64,000 nucleotides of DNA from Rhizobium sp. P32RR-XVIII. Lineage in GTDB: Bacteria; Pseudomonadota; Alphaproteobacteria; Rhizobiales; Rhizobiaceae. Positions 50,233 to 59,310 of the stretch are shown here, in pieces; position 1 is the first letter of the stretch, and every line of letters starts with the position of its first letter. Where the stretch lies: positions 310,001 to 374,000 of the forward strand of contig NZ_JABAIH010000006.1 in the NCBI RefSeq assembly GCF_012641395.1, written 5' to 3'. The notes below the pieces were generated by a model. The model did not search any database. It was not told the origin of the DNA and was given only the letters and a program-made list of their open reading frames with translations. Both the position numbers and the translations under genes were made by a program.

Positions 50233-51273
50233 TCAGGAGTTCTCCCTCTCCAGGTTTGAAAGCGGGCTCCTTGGCCCGGATGATTGGCGGATGATCAAGT
50301 GCATGGGGACACGATCGACCTTGGCCGTGACGATTCTGCCCTCCGGGATGCTGCTTGTGCCTATGCTGTCCAGCAAGGCTTCCACGGCGATCTCGGCAAT
50401 CTTATCCATGTCCATTTTCACGGTCGTAAGTGCAGGCGCGGTGACTGGAGACCAGATGAGATCGTCAAAACCGGTGACGCTGACGTTAGCGGGCACCTTA
50501 ATGCCGTGCAGCTGCAGTTCCGTCAGGGCGCGCAATGCCTGAAGATCCGACAGCGCGGCAAATGCGGTGTGTCCCTGCTCGACCTTCCGTGCGAGGCCAA
50601 GCGAACAGCCGGTCCCGGCACGACGCTCGAGCTTTTCGATCCAGAGTGATTCGCAGCTCATGTCCTCGTGAAGACCCGAACGGATGCCGTCGGCCCGGTC
50701 GTTCTGTACGTTCGATTCCGGATTGTTTCCAATGATGAGGATTCGCTTGTGGCCAAGGTCTGCAAGGTGGGCCGCGATCAGCTGGCCGCCCTGCCAGTGA
50801 TCCGCGGCCACCGTGTTGCCGGGGGTCGAAGCGGTGTCGATGACGGCCACAGGGCAGCTTGCCGCGGCAATGCGCGTTGCGCGGCGAGGCACGATGATCA
50901 TGCCCTCGACGCCACGCTCGACCAGCCGGTTGATTGCTTCGGTCTGGGTCGCAACATCTCCGCGGGAGTCGGCGATCAATACGCCATAGCCGGCCGAAGC
51001 GGCAGCAAACTCGATCGCCTGCGCGATCTTGGGGAAAAGGGGATTGGAAATATCGGGGAGAACGAGCCCTAGCACGCCGCTACGGCCGGTGCGAAGTGCA
51101 CGGCCAGCATGGCTTGGAACATATCCGAGCGCCCTGGCATGGTCCCTGATCTTTTCGGCAAGGCGTTCCGAGACGCGTCCCTTGCCAGAAAGCGCATTCG
51201 ACACCGTTGCAACAGACACGCCAAGTGACGTTGCAATCCTGCTAAGGTTCGGTCCCGAGCGCAATTGAGGCAT
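50233..51273 (-). CDS. LacI-family transcriptional regulator
   Basis: A 346-residue regulator. The N-terminal helix-turn-helix and hinge read LSRIATSLGVSVATVSNALSGKGRVSERLAEKIR (residues 9-42); the rest is a periplasmic-binding-protein-like effector domain including GVLGLVLPDISNPLFPKIAQAIE. First gene of the nucleoside import operon and probably autoregulated through the palindrome at 51289-51304. The effector may be a purine or nucleoside, as for PurR-like members. Confidence 0.93.
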   Translation of the reverse strand: MPQLRSGPNLSRIATSLGVSVATVSNALSGKGRVSERLAEKIRDHARALGYVPSHAGRALRTGRSGVLGLVLPDISNPLFPKIAQAIEFAAASAGYGVLIADSRGDVATQTEAINRLVERGVEGMIIVPRRATRIAAASCPVAVIDTASTPGNTVAADHWQGGQLIAAHLADLGHKRILIIGNNPESNVQNDRADGIRSGLHEDMSCESLWIEKLERRAGTGCSLGLARKVEQGHTAFAALSDLQALRALTELQLHGIKVPANVSVTGFDDLIWSPVTAPALTTVKMDMDKIAEIAVEALLDSIGTSSIPEGRIVTAKVDRVPMHLIIRQSSGPRSPLSNLERENS

Positions 51274-51288
51274 GATTTGCAGCGCTTT

Positions 51289-51304
51289 GATTAATCGTTT
51301 AATC
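51289..51304. promoter_or_regulatory. Probable LacI-type operator
   Basis: GATTAATCGTTTAATC, 14 of 16 bases symmetric around a central CG, the classic form of LacI/PurR-family sites. It starts 16 bases upstream of the LacI gene start codon. Confidence 0.75.
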
Positions 51305-51389
51305 GGCGACTATATGAAGCGTGCCACCTTGTCGAATCCATTTTGAGGAATGACGAATTTTCCACAGCGGAAAGTAGAAAATAACAAAA

Positions 51390-51416
51390 CCCCGAAGTTG
51401 TTGTCCAACTTCGGGG
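51390..51416 (-). terminator. Terminator of the efflux operon
   Basis: Perfect 11-bp stem CCCCGAAGTTG/CAACTTCGGGG with five-base loop. On the minus strand it is followed by TTTTGTTATTTT; the plus side also has CTTTTC. It lies 43 bases beyond the outer-membrane factor gene. Confidence 0.88.
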
Positions 51417-51458
51417 CTTTTCATGTGTGAGGCTTTGCCATCAAAGCGAATGCTGAAT

Positions 51459-52910
51459 TCAGCTTTTTGAGACCGGTGCTGCTGCGGCGGCGGATGTGGC
51501 GGCGGCTCCGGTCTTGACGCCGGCTGCGGCATAGCCGCCGCCGATGGCGACGTTGAGGGAGACGTAGTCCTTGGCCATCTGCTGGATGGCGGCCGCCAGG
51601 CTGGCGTCGGCCAGCGAGACGTTGCGCTGGGCATCGAGCACGTCGAGCAGCGAGGAGGCGCCGTCCTTGTAGCTGGCGGTCGACAGTTCCAGCGATTCCT
51701 CCGTCGTCTTGACGTTGGCGCGCAGTGCTTCGACCGTCTGGGCGTCGCGGCGCACCGCCGACAGCGCGTTCTCCACCTCTTCGACCGCCTTCAGCACCGT
51801 CTGCTTCCAGGCGAGATAGGCCGTCTTGGCGTCGGACCGGGCGATGTCGACGTTGGCGCGCAGGCGGCCGCCGTCGAAGATCGGCAGGGTGAGCGTCGGG
51901 CCGAACGACCAGGTGGTCAGGCCGCCGCCCTTGCCGCCGGCGGGATTGACCCAGGACGGCGAGATCGAGCCGGAGAGCGCGATCGTCGGATAAAGCTGCG
52001 ACTGGGCGACGCCGATATTGGCGGTGGCGGCGGCGAGATCGCGCTCGGCCCGGCGGATGTCGGGACGGTTGCGGATCAGGTCGGCCGGAATGCCGGAGAT
52101 GATGCCGGCGCGGTAGATCGGCTGGGCAGCACCCTTCTGCAGTTCGCTCAGCAGCGCCGGAGCCGGCAGGCCGAGCAGCGTGGCGATGTGATGGGCGGCG
52201 ACGCGGAAGTTGATTTCCAGCGTCGGGATTTCCGCCTGCGTCTGCTGCACCAGGCCCTCGGCCTGGACGACATCGAGGCGCGAGGCGGCGCCGGCTTCCA
52301 GCTGGAACTGGGTGAGCTCGTAGGTTTCCTGGCGCGAGCGCAGGTTGTCCTTCGACAGCGCAAGGCGCTCCTGGAAGAAGCGGGCGTCGATATAGGAGTT
52401 AGCGAGATCCTGCAGGAAGGCGAGGCGGGCGACGTCGGCGGTGGCATAGGCCGAATCGAGCGAGGCAAGCGCGCTTTCCTTCGAGCGGCGGTACTGGCCG
52501 AAGAGATCAAGCAGCCAGGAGATATTGGCATCGCCGGCGGAGGTGTTCTCGGCGCCGACCTGGTTGCGGCGCGAGCCCATCTGCCCCGAGACCGTCTGCG
52601 AGGCGCCGACCACCAGGCTCGGCAGCGAGCCGGCCCCGGCGACCGTCACATTGCCGGAGGCGGCGTTGATGCGCTCCATCGCCTGCAGCACGTCGAGGTT
52701 CTGGTCGATGCCGCGGGCCACCAGGCTGTCGAGCTGCTTGTCGCGGAACGCCGTCCACCACTGCACCGTCGCAACGTCGCCGATGTTCTTGGCGCCACCC
52801 TCAGCGAACTTGCCAGGAAGCGGCATCTCGGGGGGTGTATGATTCGGCCCGACCACGCAGCCGGCTAGCAAAAGCAACAATGCCGGTGAGGCAATACGGA
52901 GAGATACCAT
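51459..52910 (-). CDS. RND efflux outer-membrane factor (NodT/OprM family lipoprotein)
   Basis: A 483-residue outer-membrane channel. The lipoprotein signal LLLLLAGCVVGPNH puts the acylated Cys at residue 18. The two repeated OEP halves follow, with ERINAASGNVTVAGAGSLPS, SWLLDLFGQYRR, RPDIRRAERDLAAATANIGVAQSQLYPTIAL and FGPTLTLPIFDGG. An Ala/Ser-rich tail ends it. It seems richer in GC than the pump gene next to it, so it may have a separate history. It lies 165 bases behind the pump gene. Confidence 0.93.
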   Translation of the reverse strand: MVSLRIASPALLLLLAGCVVGPNHTPPEMPLPGKFAEGGAKNIGDVATVQWWTAFRDKQLDSLVARGIDQNLDVLQAMERINAASGNVTVAGAGSLPSLVVGASQTVSGQMGSRRNQVGAENTSAGDANISWLLDLFGQYRRSKESALASLDSAYATADVARLAFLQDLANSYIDARFFQERLALSKDNLRSRQETYELTQFQLEAGAASRLDVVQAEGLVQQTQAEIPTLEINFRVAAHHIATLLGLPAPALLSELQKGAAQPIYRAGIISGIPADLIRNRPDIRRAERDLAAATANIGVAQSQLYPTIALSGSISPSWVNPAGGKGGGLTTWSFGPTLTLPIFDGGRLRANVDIARSDAKTAYLAWKQTVLKAVEEVENALSAVRRDAQTVEALRANVKTTEESLELSTASYKDGASSLLDVLDAQRNVSLADASLAAAIQQMAKDYVSLNVAIGGGYAAAGVKTGAAATSAAAAAPVSKS

Positions 52911-53074
52911 TCATTTCTTCCTGTAACTCGACCAAGTCTAAATTCTTGCCAAAAGCGTCATGCTTTGCCGTCGGCTGCGCTTCGTCCCAACGAGATACAC
53001 TATGCCGAAGCAGTCGGCCGCAATGTAGCAACGACTCATTCATTCTGGCAGTGCATTTTTATCACACTCACGCC

Positions 53075-56000
53075 TCAATTTTTCGCCCGGCGCGAGAAGA
53101 TGCGACGGATCACGACAAAGAAGGAGGGCACAAAGAAGATGCCGAGTGCCGTCGCTGAAAGCATGCCGCCGAGAACGCCGATGCCGATGGCGTTCTGCGC
53201 TGCAGAACCGGCGCCGGTGGCGACCGCCAGCGGGACGACGCCGAGGATAAAGGCGAGCGATGTCATTATGATCGGACGCAGACGCAGCCTTGCTGCTTCC
53301 AGCGTCGCTTCGAAGAGTCCCATGCCGGTTTCCATGCGGTCCTTCGCAAACTCGACGATCAGAATCGCGTTCTTCGCGGCCAGACCTATGGTCGTCAGCA
53401 GCCCGACCTTGAAGTAGACGTCGTTCGCCTGCCCGAAGAGGGTCGCCGCAGTCAGCGCTCCGAGCACGCCGACGGGCACTGCCATGATGACCGAGAACGG
53501 GATCGACCAGCTTTCATAAAGTGCTGCAAGGCAGAGGAAGACGACGAGCACCGAGATCGCGTAAAGCATTGGCGCCTGGGAGCCGGAGAGGCGTTCCTGA
53601 TAGGAAATGCCCTGCCAGGCGACCGTGTAGCCGCCGCCGAGCTGCTCGGTGAGCGCTTCCATCTCGTTCATGGCATCGCCCGAGCTGACGCCGGGTGCCG
53701 ATGCGCCGTCAAGCGGGATTGCGCTCACTGCGTTGAAGCGGGCAAGCGTCGGCGCGCCCCTGACCCATTCCGTGGTGGTGAAGGCCGAGAAGGGTACCAT
53801 CTCGCCTGAACTATTTCGGGCATACCAGTGGTCGAGATCGGTCGGCTGCATGCGGAAGGGTGCGTCGCCCTGGACATAGACCGGCTTGATCTCGCCGTTC
53901 AGGGTGAAGTCGTTGACGTCGCGGCCGGTAAAGATGACCGAGAGCATCGAATTGACCGCGGCGATATCGACGCCCATGGCGCCTATCTTTTCCTGGTCGA
54001 TCAGAATTTTCATCTGCGGCTCGACTTCCTTGTTGTTGCTACGGAGCGCAACCACCTTGCCGCTGGCATTGGCCATCTGGATAAGGCGTTTGGAGGCCGC
54101 GTCGAGCGCTTCCGTGCCGTGTCCGCCGGTATCGACGAGATACATCGAGAATCCGCTGGAGACACCGAGCCCCTGGATTGCCGGCGGCAGCAATGCGAAG
54201 ACCTGCGCTTCGCGGAAGGTGAAGAAGGTCTTCAAGGCACGCGTCACGACCGCCTGCGCCTGCAGGTTGGGGGCTGTGCGCAACGAGAAATCCTTGAGCT
54301 TCGTAAACACGATCGCGCTGTTCTGGCCGGAACCGTTGAAGCCGAACCCGAGGGCGCCGAAGACCGAATCAACGGCATCCTTTTCATTCTCGCGGTAGTA
54401 GTTCTCCACCTTCTCGACGACGGCCTGGGTCTGCTGCGTTGTCGAGCCGGGCGGCGTCGTGATGATCGTCAGCAGAACGCCCTGGTCTTCCTGCGGCAGG
54501 AACGAACTTGGAAGGCGGGTGAAGAGATAGGCACAGCCCGCGCCGATGAGCAGGAACACGAGCATGACGCGGATCGGGCGTTTCAACAAATAGCCGATCG
54601 TGCGGACGTAGCCGTTGGTGGAGCGGGTGAAGTTGCGGTTGAACCAGTCGCCGAGGCGACGCTTCTTGTGTTCGTCGACCGGCTTCAGCATGGTCGCGCA
54701 AAGCGCCGGCGTCAGGACGATCGCCACGATCGCCGAAAGCAGCATGGCCGAAACGATGGTAACCGAAAACTGACGGTAGATGATGCCGGTCGAGCCGCCA
54801 AAGAAGGCCATCGGAATGAAGACGGCCGTCAGAACCAGCGCAATGCCGACGATGGCGCCGGTGATTTCGCCCATCGACTTTTCCGTCGCCTCGAGCGGCG
54901 ACAGCTTTTCCTCCGACATGATGCGCTCGACGTTTTCGACGACGACGATGGCATCATCGACGAGGAGGCCGATCGCAAGAACCATGGCGAACATCGTCAA
55001 GGTGTTGATCGAGTATCCCGTGATCGCAAGGATGCCGAAGGTTCCAAGCAGCACGACGGGCACGGCGATGGTCGGGATCAGCGTCGCGCGCAGGTTCTGC
55101 AGGAAGATCAGAAGGACGACGAAGACGAGCGCGATCGCTTCGATAAGGGTGTGGACAACCTTTTCGATCGACAGCTCGACAAAGGGCGTCGTGTCATACG
55201 GATAGGTGATCTCGACGCCTTCCGGCAGGCCGCGGCTGATCGTGTCGAGTGCCGAGCGAACGCGTGCAGCGGTATCGATGGCGTTGGCGCCGACCGCGAG
55301 ATTGACGGCGAAACCGGTCGACGGCTGGCCGTTGTAGCGCGATGAGCCGCCGTAGCTTTCCTGGCCGATTTCGATGCGCGAGACGTCGCTGAGGCGGACG
55401 GTCGAGCCGTCCTTTTCCACTTTCAGGATGATTCGCTCGAAATCTGCGACGGTTGTCAGCTGGCTTTGAGCCGTGATGGTGACGTTCAGCTGCTGGCCCT
55501 GGACGGCCGGCTGCGCGCCGAGGGAGCCGACGGACACCTGCGTGTTCTGCGCCTGGATGGCCGAGGTCACGTCGCTCGGCGTGAGCTGGAACTTCTGCAG
55601 CTTGAAGGGATCAAGCCAGACGCGCATGGCGTAACCGGAGCCGAAGATGTTGATGCTGCCAACGCCTTCGAGCCGCTGGATCTGGTCTTCGATCTGATTG
55701 GACAGAATATTGCCGAGGTCGACAGAATTCCGCTTCCCGTCGGTTGAAACGAGCGAGCCGACCAGCAGGATGCTGGAGGTCGATCGCGTCACGCTGATGC
55801 CGGCATCGATGACGTCGCTGGGAAGCTGGGACTGCACCAGCTGCAGCTTGTTCTGAACCTGGACCTGAGCGATATCCGGGTCAGCGCTCGTGCCGAAAGT
55901 GAGCGAGATGCTGGCCGAACCGGTCGACGAGGTCGATGTCATGTAGGTGAGGTCGTCGAGCCCCGTCATGCCATCTTCGATGATCGTCGTAACCGATTTC

Positions 56001-56176
56001 TCGACGGTCTCAGCACTCGCGCCGCGATAGCTGGCGTTGATGCGCACCGTTGTCGGCGCGATGTCCGGATACTGCGAGATCGACAGCGTGAAGATCGCGA
56101 GCAAGCCTGCGAGCATGATGGTGATCGCAATGACCCAGGCAAAAATCGGGCGTCGGATGAAAAACTTGGCCATCAA
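53075..56176 (-). CDS. RND multidrug efflux permease (AcrB/MexB family)
   Basis: A 1033-residue inner-membrane pump, full length for HAE1-type transporters. N-terminus FFIRRPIFAWVIAITIMLAGLLAIF. Helix 4 carries the proton-relay pair in AIGLLVDDAIVVVENVERIM, and GGSTGIIYRQFSVTIV and the late GLAAKNAILIVEFAKD are family blocks. Gene order tetR, adaptor, pump, outer-membrane factor matches Agrobacterium ameR-ameABC as I recall it. Confidence 0.95.
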   Translation of the reverse strand: MMAKFFIRRPIFAWVIAITIMLAGLLAIFTLSISQYPDIAPTTVRINASYRGASAETVEKSVTTIIEDGMTGLDDLTYMTSTSSTGSASISLTFGTSADPDIAQVQVQNKLQLVQSQLPSDVIDAGISVTRSTSSILLVGSLVSTDGKRNSVDLGNILSNQIEDQIQRLEGVGSINIFGSGYAMRVWLDPFKLQKFQLTPSDVTSAIQAQNTQVSVGSLGAQPAVQGQQLNVTITAQSQLTTVADFERIILKVEKDGSTVRLSDVSRIEIGQESYGGSSRYNGQPSTGFAVNLAVGANAIDTAARVRSALDTISRGLPEGVEITYPYDTTPFVELSIEKVVHTLIEAIALVFVVLLIFLQNLRATLIPTIAVPVVLLGTFGILAITGYSINTLTMFAMVLAIGLLVDDAIVVVENVERIMSEEKLSPLEATEKSMGEITGAIVGIALVLTAVFIPMAFFGGSTGIIYRQFSVTIVSAMLLSAIVAIVLTPALCATMLKPVDEHKKRRLGDWFNRNFTRSTNGYVRTIGYLLKRPIRVMLVFLLIGAGCAYLFTRLPSSFLPQEDQGVLLTIITTPPGSTTQQTQAVVEKVENYYRENEKDAVDSVFGALGFGFNGSGQNSAIVFTKLKDFSLRTAPNLQAQAVVTRALKTFFTFREAQVFALLPPAIQGLGVSSGFSMYLVDTGGHGTEALDAASKRLIQMANASGKVVALRSNNKEVEPQMKILIDQEKIGAMGVDIAAVNSMLSVIFTGRDVNDFTLNGEIKPVYVQGDAPFRMQPTDLDHWYARNSSGEMVPFSAFTTTEWVRGAPTLARFNAVSAIPLDGASAPGVSSGDAMNEMEALTEQLGGGYTVAWQGISYQERLSGSQAPMLYAISVLVVFLCLAALYESWSIPFSVIMAVPVGVLGALTAATLFGQANDVYFKVGLLTTIGLAAKNAILIVEFAKDRMETGMGLFEATLEAARLRLRPIIMTSLAFILGVVPLAVATGAGSAAQNAIGIGVLGGMLSATALGIFFVPSFFVVIRRIFSRRAKN

Positions 56177-56220
56177 ATTATTCCTGTGCGGTGGGCTCTC
56201 TGTTCGAGGCGGGCGCGTTT

Positions 56221-57438
56221 TTACTGTACGGCCGGCTTCTGAGCGTCACCGGCTCCTGCCTGTTCGGCAGCTACGACCACACCGCTTTCATTGATTTTCA
56301 TGGGAACCGGCTTGACCGGCATGCCGGGGGCTATCGACTGAAGGCCGCTGACGATCAGCTGATCGCCATCCTTGACGCCGTCGGTCACGAGCCAGGAATT
56401 GTTGGAAGGGGAGGCGTTTTCGAAGGCACGAGTCTCCACCTTGCCGTCGGCGGAGATGAACTGCGCCGTCAGGCGGCCATTCGCGTCACGGCTGGTGGCA
56501 AGCTGCGGCAGGGCATAGCCAACCTCTGCGCCGAGTTCGACAGTCGCGCGGACATACATGCCCGGCAGAACGACCCGATCCGGATTCGGGAAGAGCACGC
56601 GGATGATGAAGGTTCCGGTCGTCTCGCTGACGATCTGCTTCGACATATCCAGCTTGCCCTTCTGGTTGTATTCCTTGCCGTTTTCGAGGATCAGGCGGAA
56701 GATGGCATTCGCTTCGCTCTGAACTGCGCCCGACCTCATGGCATCACGCAGCTTCAGGAGATTGGTGCTCGATTCCGTCAGCAGGATGTAGATCGGATCA
56801 AGCTGACGGATCGTCGTCAGCGCCGTGGTCTGGTTGGCGGCAACGACGTTGCCGACGTTGTAAGCCGTCTGGTCGATGACGCCGTCGAACGGGGCGACGA
56901 TCTTCGTATGGTCGAGATCGATCTGGGCTGAGGCGAGGGCGGCCTTGGCCGATTCGACTTCGGCATGCGCCTGGAGAAGGGTGGTCTTTGCCGTTTCGAA
57001 TTCGATCTGCGTGGCGCCGCTTCCGACAAGGCGCTGGTAGCGGTCGAAATTGCTCTGTGCGCTTGGTACGCTGGCTTCGGCTTTGGCGATTGCCGCTTTG
57101 GCCTGCTCGACGGTCGCAACGTAGGGCGAGTCTTCGATCTGATAGAGAAGGTCGCCTTTCTTCACCTCACCGCCTTCACGGAAGGCGATTTCGCGAATGA
57201 TGCCGCTGACCTGCGGGCGGATATCGGCCGTTTGGTAGGCTTCGGCCCGTCCGGGAAGGATCGTGGTAACCGGGAAGGTGTCCTTCTTCAGGGCGATGAC
57301 GCCGACCGGTGCTGCCTGCGGCGCAGCACCCGCCGGGCCGGCTCCGCCCCCAGTCTGCTTGTTGCCGCTATCGTTGCAGGCGGCGAGTAGGCCACTAAGC
57401 GCCAAAATCGAAGAAATGATGAAGACACGCCGTATCAT
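56221..57438 (-). CDS. RND efflux periplasmic adaptor (AcrA family lipoprotein)
   Basis: A 405-residue membrane-fusion protein with lipoprotein signal (ALSGLLAACNDSG, Cys at residue 21). Lipoyl and hairpin regions follow: ADIRPQVSGIIREIAFREGGEVKKGDLLYQIE, a coiled hairpin near 110-175, and LDHTKIVAPFDGVIDQTAYNVGN. It couples the pump to the outer-membrane factor. The ATG is about 150 bases downstream of the regulator gene, with the putative operator between. Confidence 0.94.
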   Translation of the reverse strand: MIRRVFIISSILALSGLLAACNDSGNKQTGGGAGPAGAAPQAAPVGVIALKKDTFPVTTILPGRAEAYQTADIRPQVSGIIREIAFREGGEVKKGDLLYQIEDSPYVATVEQAKAAIAKAEASVPSAQSNFDRYQRLVGSGATQIEFETAKTTLLQAHAEVESAKAALASAQIDLDHTKIVAPFDGVIDQTAYNVGNVVAANQTTALTTIRQLDPIYILLTESSTNLLKLRDAMRSGAVQSEANAIFRLILENGKEYNQKGKLDMSKQIVSETTGTFIIRVLFPNPDRVVLPGMYVRATVELGAEVGYALPQLATSRDANGRLTAQFISADGKVETRAFENASPSNNSWLVTDGVKDGDQLIVSGLQSIAPGMPVKPVPMKINESGVVVAAEQAGAGDAQKPAVQ

Positions 57439-57562
57439 GCTGCTTCCCTTGCGATTGGGATTTTGGATCGATCATCGGCCCCGGCGCGCGCTGCTTCAAT
57501 ATGAAAAGAGCAGGATTTTCCGGAATCACATGCCATCGACCGAGCTTAAGAAAAGATTGCCG

Positions 57563-57590
57563 AAGTGACGTAATTTATAAACCGTCACTT
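57563..57590. promoter_or_regulatory. Probable TetR operator of the efflux operon
   Basis: Perfect inverted repeat AAGTGACG-N12-CGTCACTT (57563-57570 and 57583-57590) whose AT-rich centre contains TTTATAAATTA, a likely -10 region on the minus strand. Its right arm enters the stop codon of the tetR gene. Confidence 0.8.
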
Positions 57591-58191
57591 AGCAAGCGCT
57601 ATTTCGCAGCGCAATATCCACGAAACGGACGATTTCCTCCGCTCTCTGGATAAGTGTGTTCTTGTCGTCCTGGACGATCAGCACGGGGTGCAGCACCGAT
57701 GCGAGGACATCGGCAACAGTTCTGGCGGCGCGCTGCGGATCACGGCATTTATAACGGTCCGAGCTTACGCCTCGGCGGATGATTTCCTCCAGCTTCTGTT
57801 CGATCCGGGCGCGGTAACGGTTGCCTGCCTCGAGCTTCGATTCGATCGTCGTCAGCACCATTTCGAAGATGTAGGGATTCTGTTGAATGTCCTGCAGGTG
57901 ACTGTCGAGAAGCCGCAGCACGAAACGGAGGAGTTGCTGCTCTGGCGGGAGGTTCTCGTCGATCGAACCGAAACGTTCGGCGGCATTGGCAAGATGCCGC
58001 TCTGCAATGGCATCGACCAGTGCCGTCTTCGAGTGAAAATGCTTGAAGATATTGGCCGGCGACATGCCGAGGGCGGAGGCGATGTCGGCGATCGATACGG
58101 CAAGGAAACCGCGCTGGCGGAACAACGACTCGGCCATCGACAGAATGTCTTCCCGCGTCTCCTCGGCCTTGCGCCGGGGCCTTCGTGCCAT
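57589..58191 (-). CDS. TetR-family repressor of the efflux operon (AmeR-like)
   Basis: A 200-residue regulator with N-terminal helix-turn-helix TREDILSMAESLFRQRGFLAVSIADIASALGMSPANIFKHFHSKTALVD (residues 12-60) and a helical ligand domain. It lies upstream of and in the same direction as the adaptor gene, an arrangement shared with AmeR of Agrobacterium. It probably represses the adaptor-pump-channel genes by the palindrome overlapping its stop codon. Confidence 0.9.
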   Translation of the reverse strand: MARRPRRKAEETREDILSMAESLFRQRGFLAVSIADIASALGMSPANIFKHFHSKTALVDAIAERHLANAAERFGSIDENLPPEQQLLRFVLRLLDSHLQDIQQNPYIFEMVLTTIESKLEAGNRYRARIEQKLEEIIRRGVSSDRYKCRDPQRAARTVADVLASVLHPVLIVQDDKNTLIQRAEEIVRFVDIALRNSAC

Positions 58192-58292
58192 TCGTTTCCC
58201 CTCCGGTCTGTCGACCAGTTCCCTTCTGCAAATACTAGTGCCTTCCGCCGAAAACCCGCAAGCACGGAGCGGCTCGCGGGCGGATCAGAGTC

Positions 58293-59258
58293 TTAAGGGA
58301 AATAACGTGCAAGGTTGCTTCGGACACGGGCGAGCGGGGTCTCACCGCTGTCGTCCGGAACGAAAGGCTGCGCCGTAATCGCCTCATAAGCCTTGATGTA
58401 CACCTGTGAAGTCTGCTCGATCAGTTCCGCCGGTATCTCGGGGATCGCATCCTTGTAGGGGTCGCAGCGCTCGGCCACCCAGGCCCGAACGAAATCCTTA
58501 TCGAAGCTTGCCGGGCGTGTACCGCGATCGAAGGCTTCCGGGTAACTGTCGGCGAGCCAGTAGCGGCTGCTGTCTGGAGTGTGGATTTCGTCGGCGAGGA
58601 TAATGTTGCCGTTCTCGTCCGTCCCGAATTCGTATTTGGTATCGACGAGAATAAGCCCGCGCTCGGCCGCCATCTGCTGGCCGCGCGCGAAAAGCGCAAG
58701 CGCGTAGCGGGAAAGCGTTGCCCATTGCTCCGCGGTGAGCAGCCCGCGGCTGACGATTTCATCAGGTGTCAGCGGCTCGTCATGTCCACCGTCGAATTCC
58801 TTGCTCGTCGGTGTGATCACCGGCTCGGGCAGAAGCTGGTTGTCTCGCATGCCGTCCGGCAGGCGCATGCCGTACATTTCGCGCTCGCCCTTCTTATAAA
58901 GAGTGAGGATCGATGTGCCGGTCGTGCCGGCGAGATAGCCGCGAACCACGATCTCGACGGGCAGGATGTCGAGCCGCTTGCCAATAACCACGTTCGGGTC
59001 CGGGTAAGCGATGACGTGGTTCGGGCAGATGTCCTTGGTTGCTTCGAACCAGTAGCGGGCGGTTTGCGTCAATACCTGGCCCTTATAGGGAATGCAGGTC
59101 AGGATGCGGTCGAAAGCGCTGAGACGGTCGGTGCTGATGATGATGCGGCTGCCATCCGGAAGATCGTAGTTTTCGCGCACCTTGCCGCGATAGTAGTTCG
59201 GCAGTTCGGGGAAATGGGCTTCGGAAAGAATTCGCACGGGCTCAACAGTCCTTCTCAC
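58293..59258 (-). CDS. purC: SAICAR synthetase PurC (long form)
   Basis: Phosphoribosylaminoimidazole-succinocarboxamide synthase of purine synthesis. 321 residues, the longer eukaryote-like type rather than the 240-255-residue form. Motifs RGKVRENYDL, STDRLSAFDRIL, VEIVVRGYLAGT, ILVDTKYEFG, LADEIHTPDSSRYW and SFDKDFVRAW are all present. GTG 59258 is used here; GTG 59237 (VRILSEAHFPELP) is an equally good start by comparison with remembered homologues. Rhizobia often carry a second, short purC elsewhere. Confidence 0.94.
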   Translation of the reverse strand: MRRTVEPVRILSEAHFPELPNYYRGKVRENYDLPDGSRIIISTDRLSAFDRILTCIPYKGQVLTQTARYWFEATKDICPNHVIAYPDPNVVIGKRLDILPVEIVVRGYLAGTTGTSILTLYKKGEREMYGMRLPDGMRDNQLLPEPVITPTSKEFDGGHDEPLTPDEIVSRGLLTAEQWATLSRYALALFARGQQMAAERGLILVDTKYEFGTDENGNIILADEIHTPDSSRYWLADSYPEAFDRGTRPASFDKDFVRAWVAERCDPYKDAIPEIPAELIEQTSQVYIKAYEAITAQPFVPDDSGETPLARVRSNLARYFP

Positions 59259-59310
59259 TCGGGTTGCCCATGCTCTAGTTTCATTGCGAGGGATGTCAAG
59301 TAAATGGCGC

